NCBI GenBank assembly: GCA_028707015.1
Contig: JAQTVP010000090.1
Location: forward strand, 1-6,634
Length of the DNA stretch: 6,634 nt
Direction of reading: 5' to 3'
Source: Dehalococcoidales bacterium
GTDB taxonomy: Bacteria > Chloroflexota > Dehalococcoidia > Dehalococcoidales > JAQTVP01
The notes beneath the pieces are model-generated. The model searched no databases, was not told the DNA's origin, and saw only the letters and a program-made list of their open reading frames with translations. Within the stretch, counting starts at the first letter, position 1. The number at the start of each line of letters is the position of its first letter. Positions 5,680-6,634 of the stretch are shown in pieces. A program made the translations under genes and the position numbers.

Positions 5680-6634
5680 AGAGAGGTTATTTTCTGCCAT
5701 AAAATTAAAATATGGCATTTTGGGTGGGGTAATGCTCGTTCTCATTATCTTACCTTTAATCCTGTCAAATTATCAGCTACATCTCATAATCATTGTGCTG
5801 TTATACATTTTCTTAGCGCAATCTTGGAACATTGTGGGTGGCTTTGCCGGAGCATTCTGTTTCTTGCACCCGGTCTTTATGGGTATTGGAGCCTATACTT
5901 CGACTTTACTTTTTACCGAAATGGGGATTAACCCCTGGTTAGGAATGTTGGCTGGAGCCATATTAGCAGTAATCGCAGGAATACCTATTACCTACATAAG
6001 CCTCAGGGCTAAACTTCCACGTTTGTCATTCGCCATTATAACTCTGGCTATTGATTTCATCGCACTCTATGTCTGTGAGAGTTTTAATTTCCTGGGGGGT
6101 GGTGATAGGGGCATCCAGATTCCGGCGCACCCCGGATGGGTCAATTTCCAATTCGAATCCAAGGTTGGTTTTTACTACACCATCTTTGCAATGACCTTTA
6201 TTATTATGGTCACTTGTTGGCAGATACTTCGCTCACGTATAGGTTTGTGCTTCAGGGCAATAGCAGACAATGAACAGGCATCTGAGGCAATCGGTGTCAA
6301 CGTTATGAAATATACTTTGATTGCCATGAGCTTTAGCTCTTTCTTTTTCGCTCTTGGGGGTAGTTTCTACGCACAATTCATGGGTTTTGTTATGCCCAGT
6401 ACTGTCATATCTATCAAACTCGTAATAACGGTTATTTTGGGCATTGCTGTCGGTGGAATAGGGACATTTTGGGGCCCTGTAGTTGGCGTTGGCTCAATAA
6501 TGCTTATAGGCGAAGGTATTCTAGCGCAGCTCCCTCGATTCCAATCGTTAAACTTGTTACTGTATGGCATAGCTGTCGTAGTCATCCTCTACTTCATGCC
6601 ACACGGTATAATGGCCTATCTCAAAGATAGACGA
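5669..6634 (+). CDS. livM: LivM-type ABC transporter permease (stop lies beyond the window)
   Basis: The second permease of the transporter, pairing with LivH. From GTG at 5669, inside the end of livH, 322 codons stay open to the last base; LivM proteins are commonly about 320-350 aa, so only a short tail should be missing. GGGGG (5657-5661) sits 7 bases before the GTG. The alternative, ATG at codon 22 (5732-5734), falls inside the first helix. Landmarks are SWNIVGGFAG (52-61) and FMGIGAYTS (70-78), LPRLSFAIITLA (117-128), the coupling loop FRAIADNEQASEAIGVNV (195-212), and VGGIGTFWGPVVG (261-273). The end, FMPHGIMAYLKDRR, matches the family's .P.GI.G pattern. The 11-base overlap points to coupled translation with livH. 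Confidence 0.93.
   Translation, partial: MKNRERLFSAIKLKYGILGGVMLVLIILPLILSNYQLHLIIIVLLYIFLAQSWNIVGGFAGAFCFLHPVFMGIGAYTSTLLFTEMGINPWLGMLAGAILAVIAGIPITYISLRAKLPRLSFAIITLAIDFIALYVCESFNFLGGGDRGIQIPAHPGWVNFQFESKVGFYYTIFAMTFIIMVTCWQILRSRIGLCFRAIADNEQASEAIGVNVMKYTLIAMSFSSFFFALGGSFYAQFMGFVMPSTVISIKLVITVILGIAVGGIGTFWGPVVGVGSIMLIGEGILAQLPRFQSLNLLLYGIAVVVILYFMPHGIMAYLKDRR

Noticed and set aside
6367..6585. 72-codon minus-strand open frame
   Set aside because: Antisense shadow of the livM-type gene.

Overview
The window looks like a catabolic gene cluster from a low-GC, Gram-positive-type bacterium, most likely a Clostridia-class Firmicute. The basis is AT-rich DNA, strong Shine-Dalgarno sites, GTG and TTG starts, and a lipid-anchored solute-binding protein with a clear lipobox. 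This is inference from composition and gene style; there is no rRNA or other marker gene to fix the taxon.

Layout. Bases 1-371 (minus) hold the N-terminal part of an old-yellow-enzyme-family NADH:flavin oxidoreductase cut by the window edge. Bases 532-1533 (minus) hold a complete COG3618-type metal-dependent amidohydrolase/lactonase, upstream of the flavoenzyme in transcription order and probably co-transcribed with it. Bases 1534-2025 are a divergent control region with a near-consensus sigma-70 promoter pointing right, TGTATA/TATACA operator-like repeats over it, and a long leader that carries a strong ribosome binding site followed by ATG-TAA. Bases 2026-6634 (plus) are a complete or nearly complete branched-chain-amino-acid-type (HAAT family) ABC transporter in the order binding protein, LivG, LivF, LivH, LivM. 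LivM reaches the right edge with no stop seen.

How it fits together. The transporter would bind a small amino-acid-like or carboxylated compound outside the cell and import it at the cost of ATP. The divergent amidohydrolase and the flavin-dependent ene-reductase-type enzyme would plausibly process it. Because the genes share one control region, the substrate may be something other than a branched-chain amino acid (for example an aromatic or unsaturated acid, lactone or amide), but the sequence does not identify it.

I see no mobile element, CRISPR array, tRNA or rRNA, and no convincing intrinsic terminator. There is no evidence of a wholly new system. The features most worth a second look are a perfect 13-bp GC-rich inverted repeat inside the livG-type gene, the start-stop element in the leader, and the degenerate signature motif of the LivG-type ATPase.
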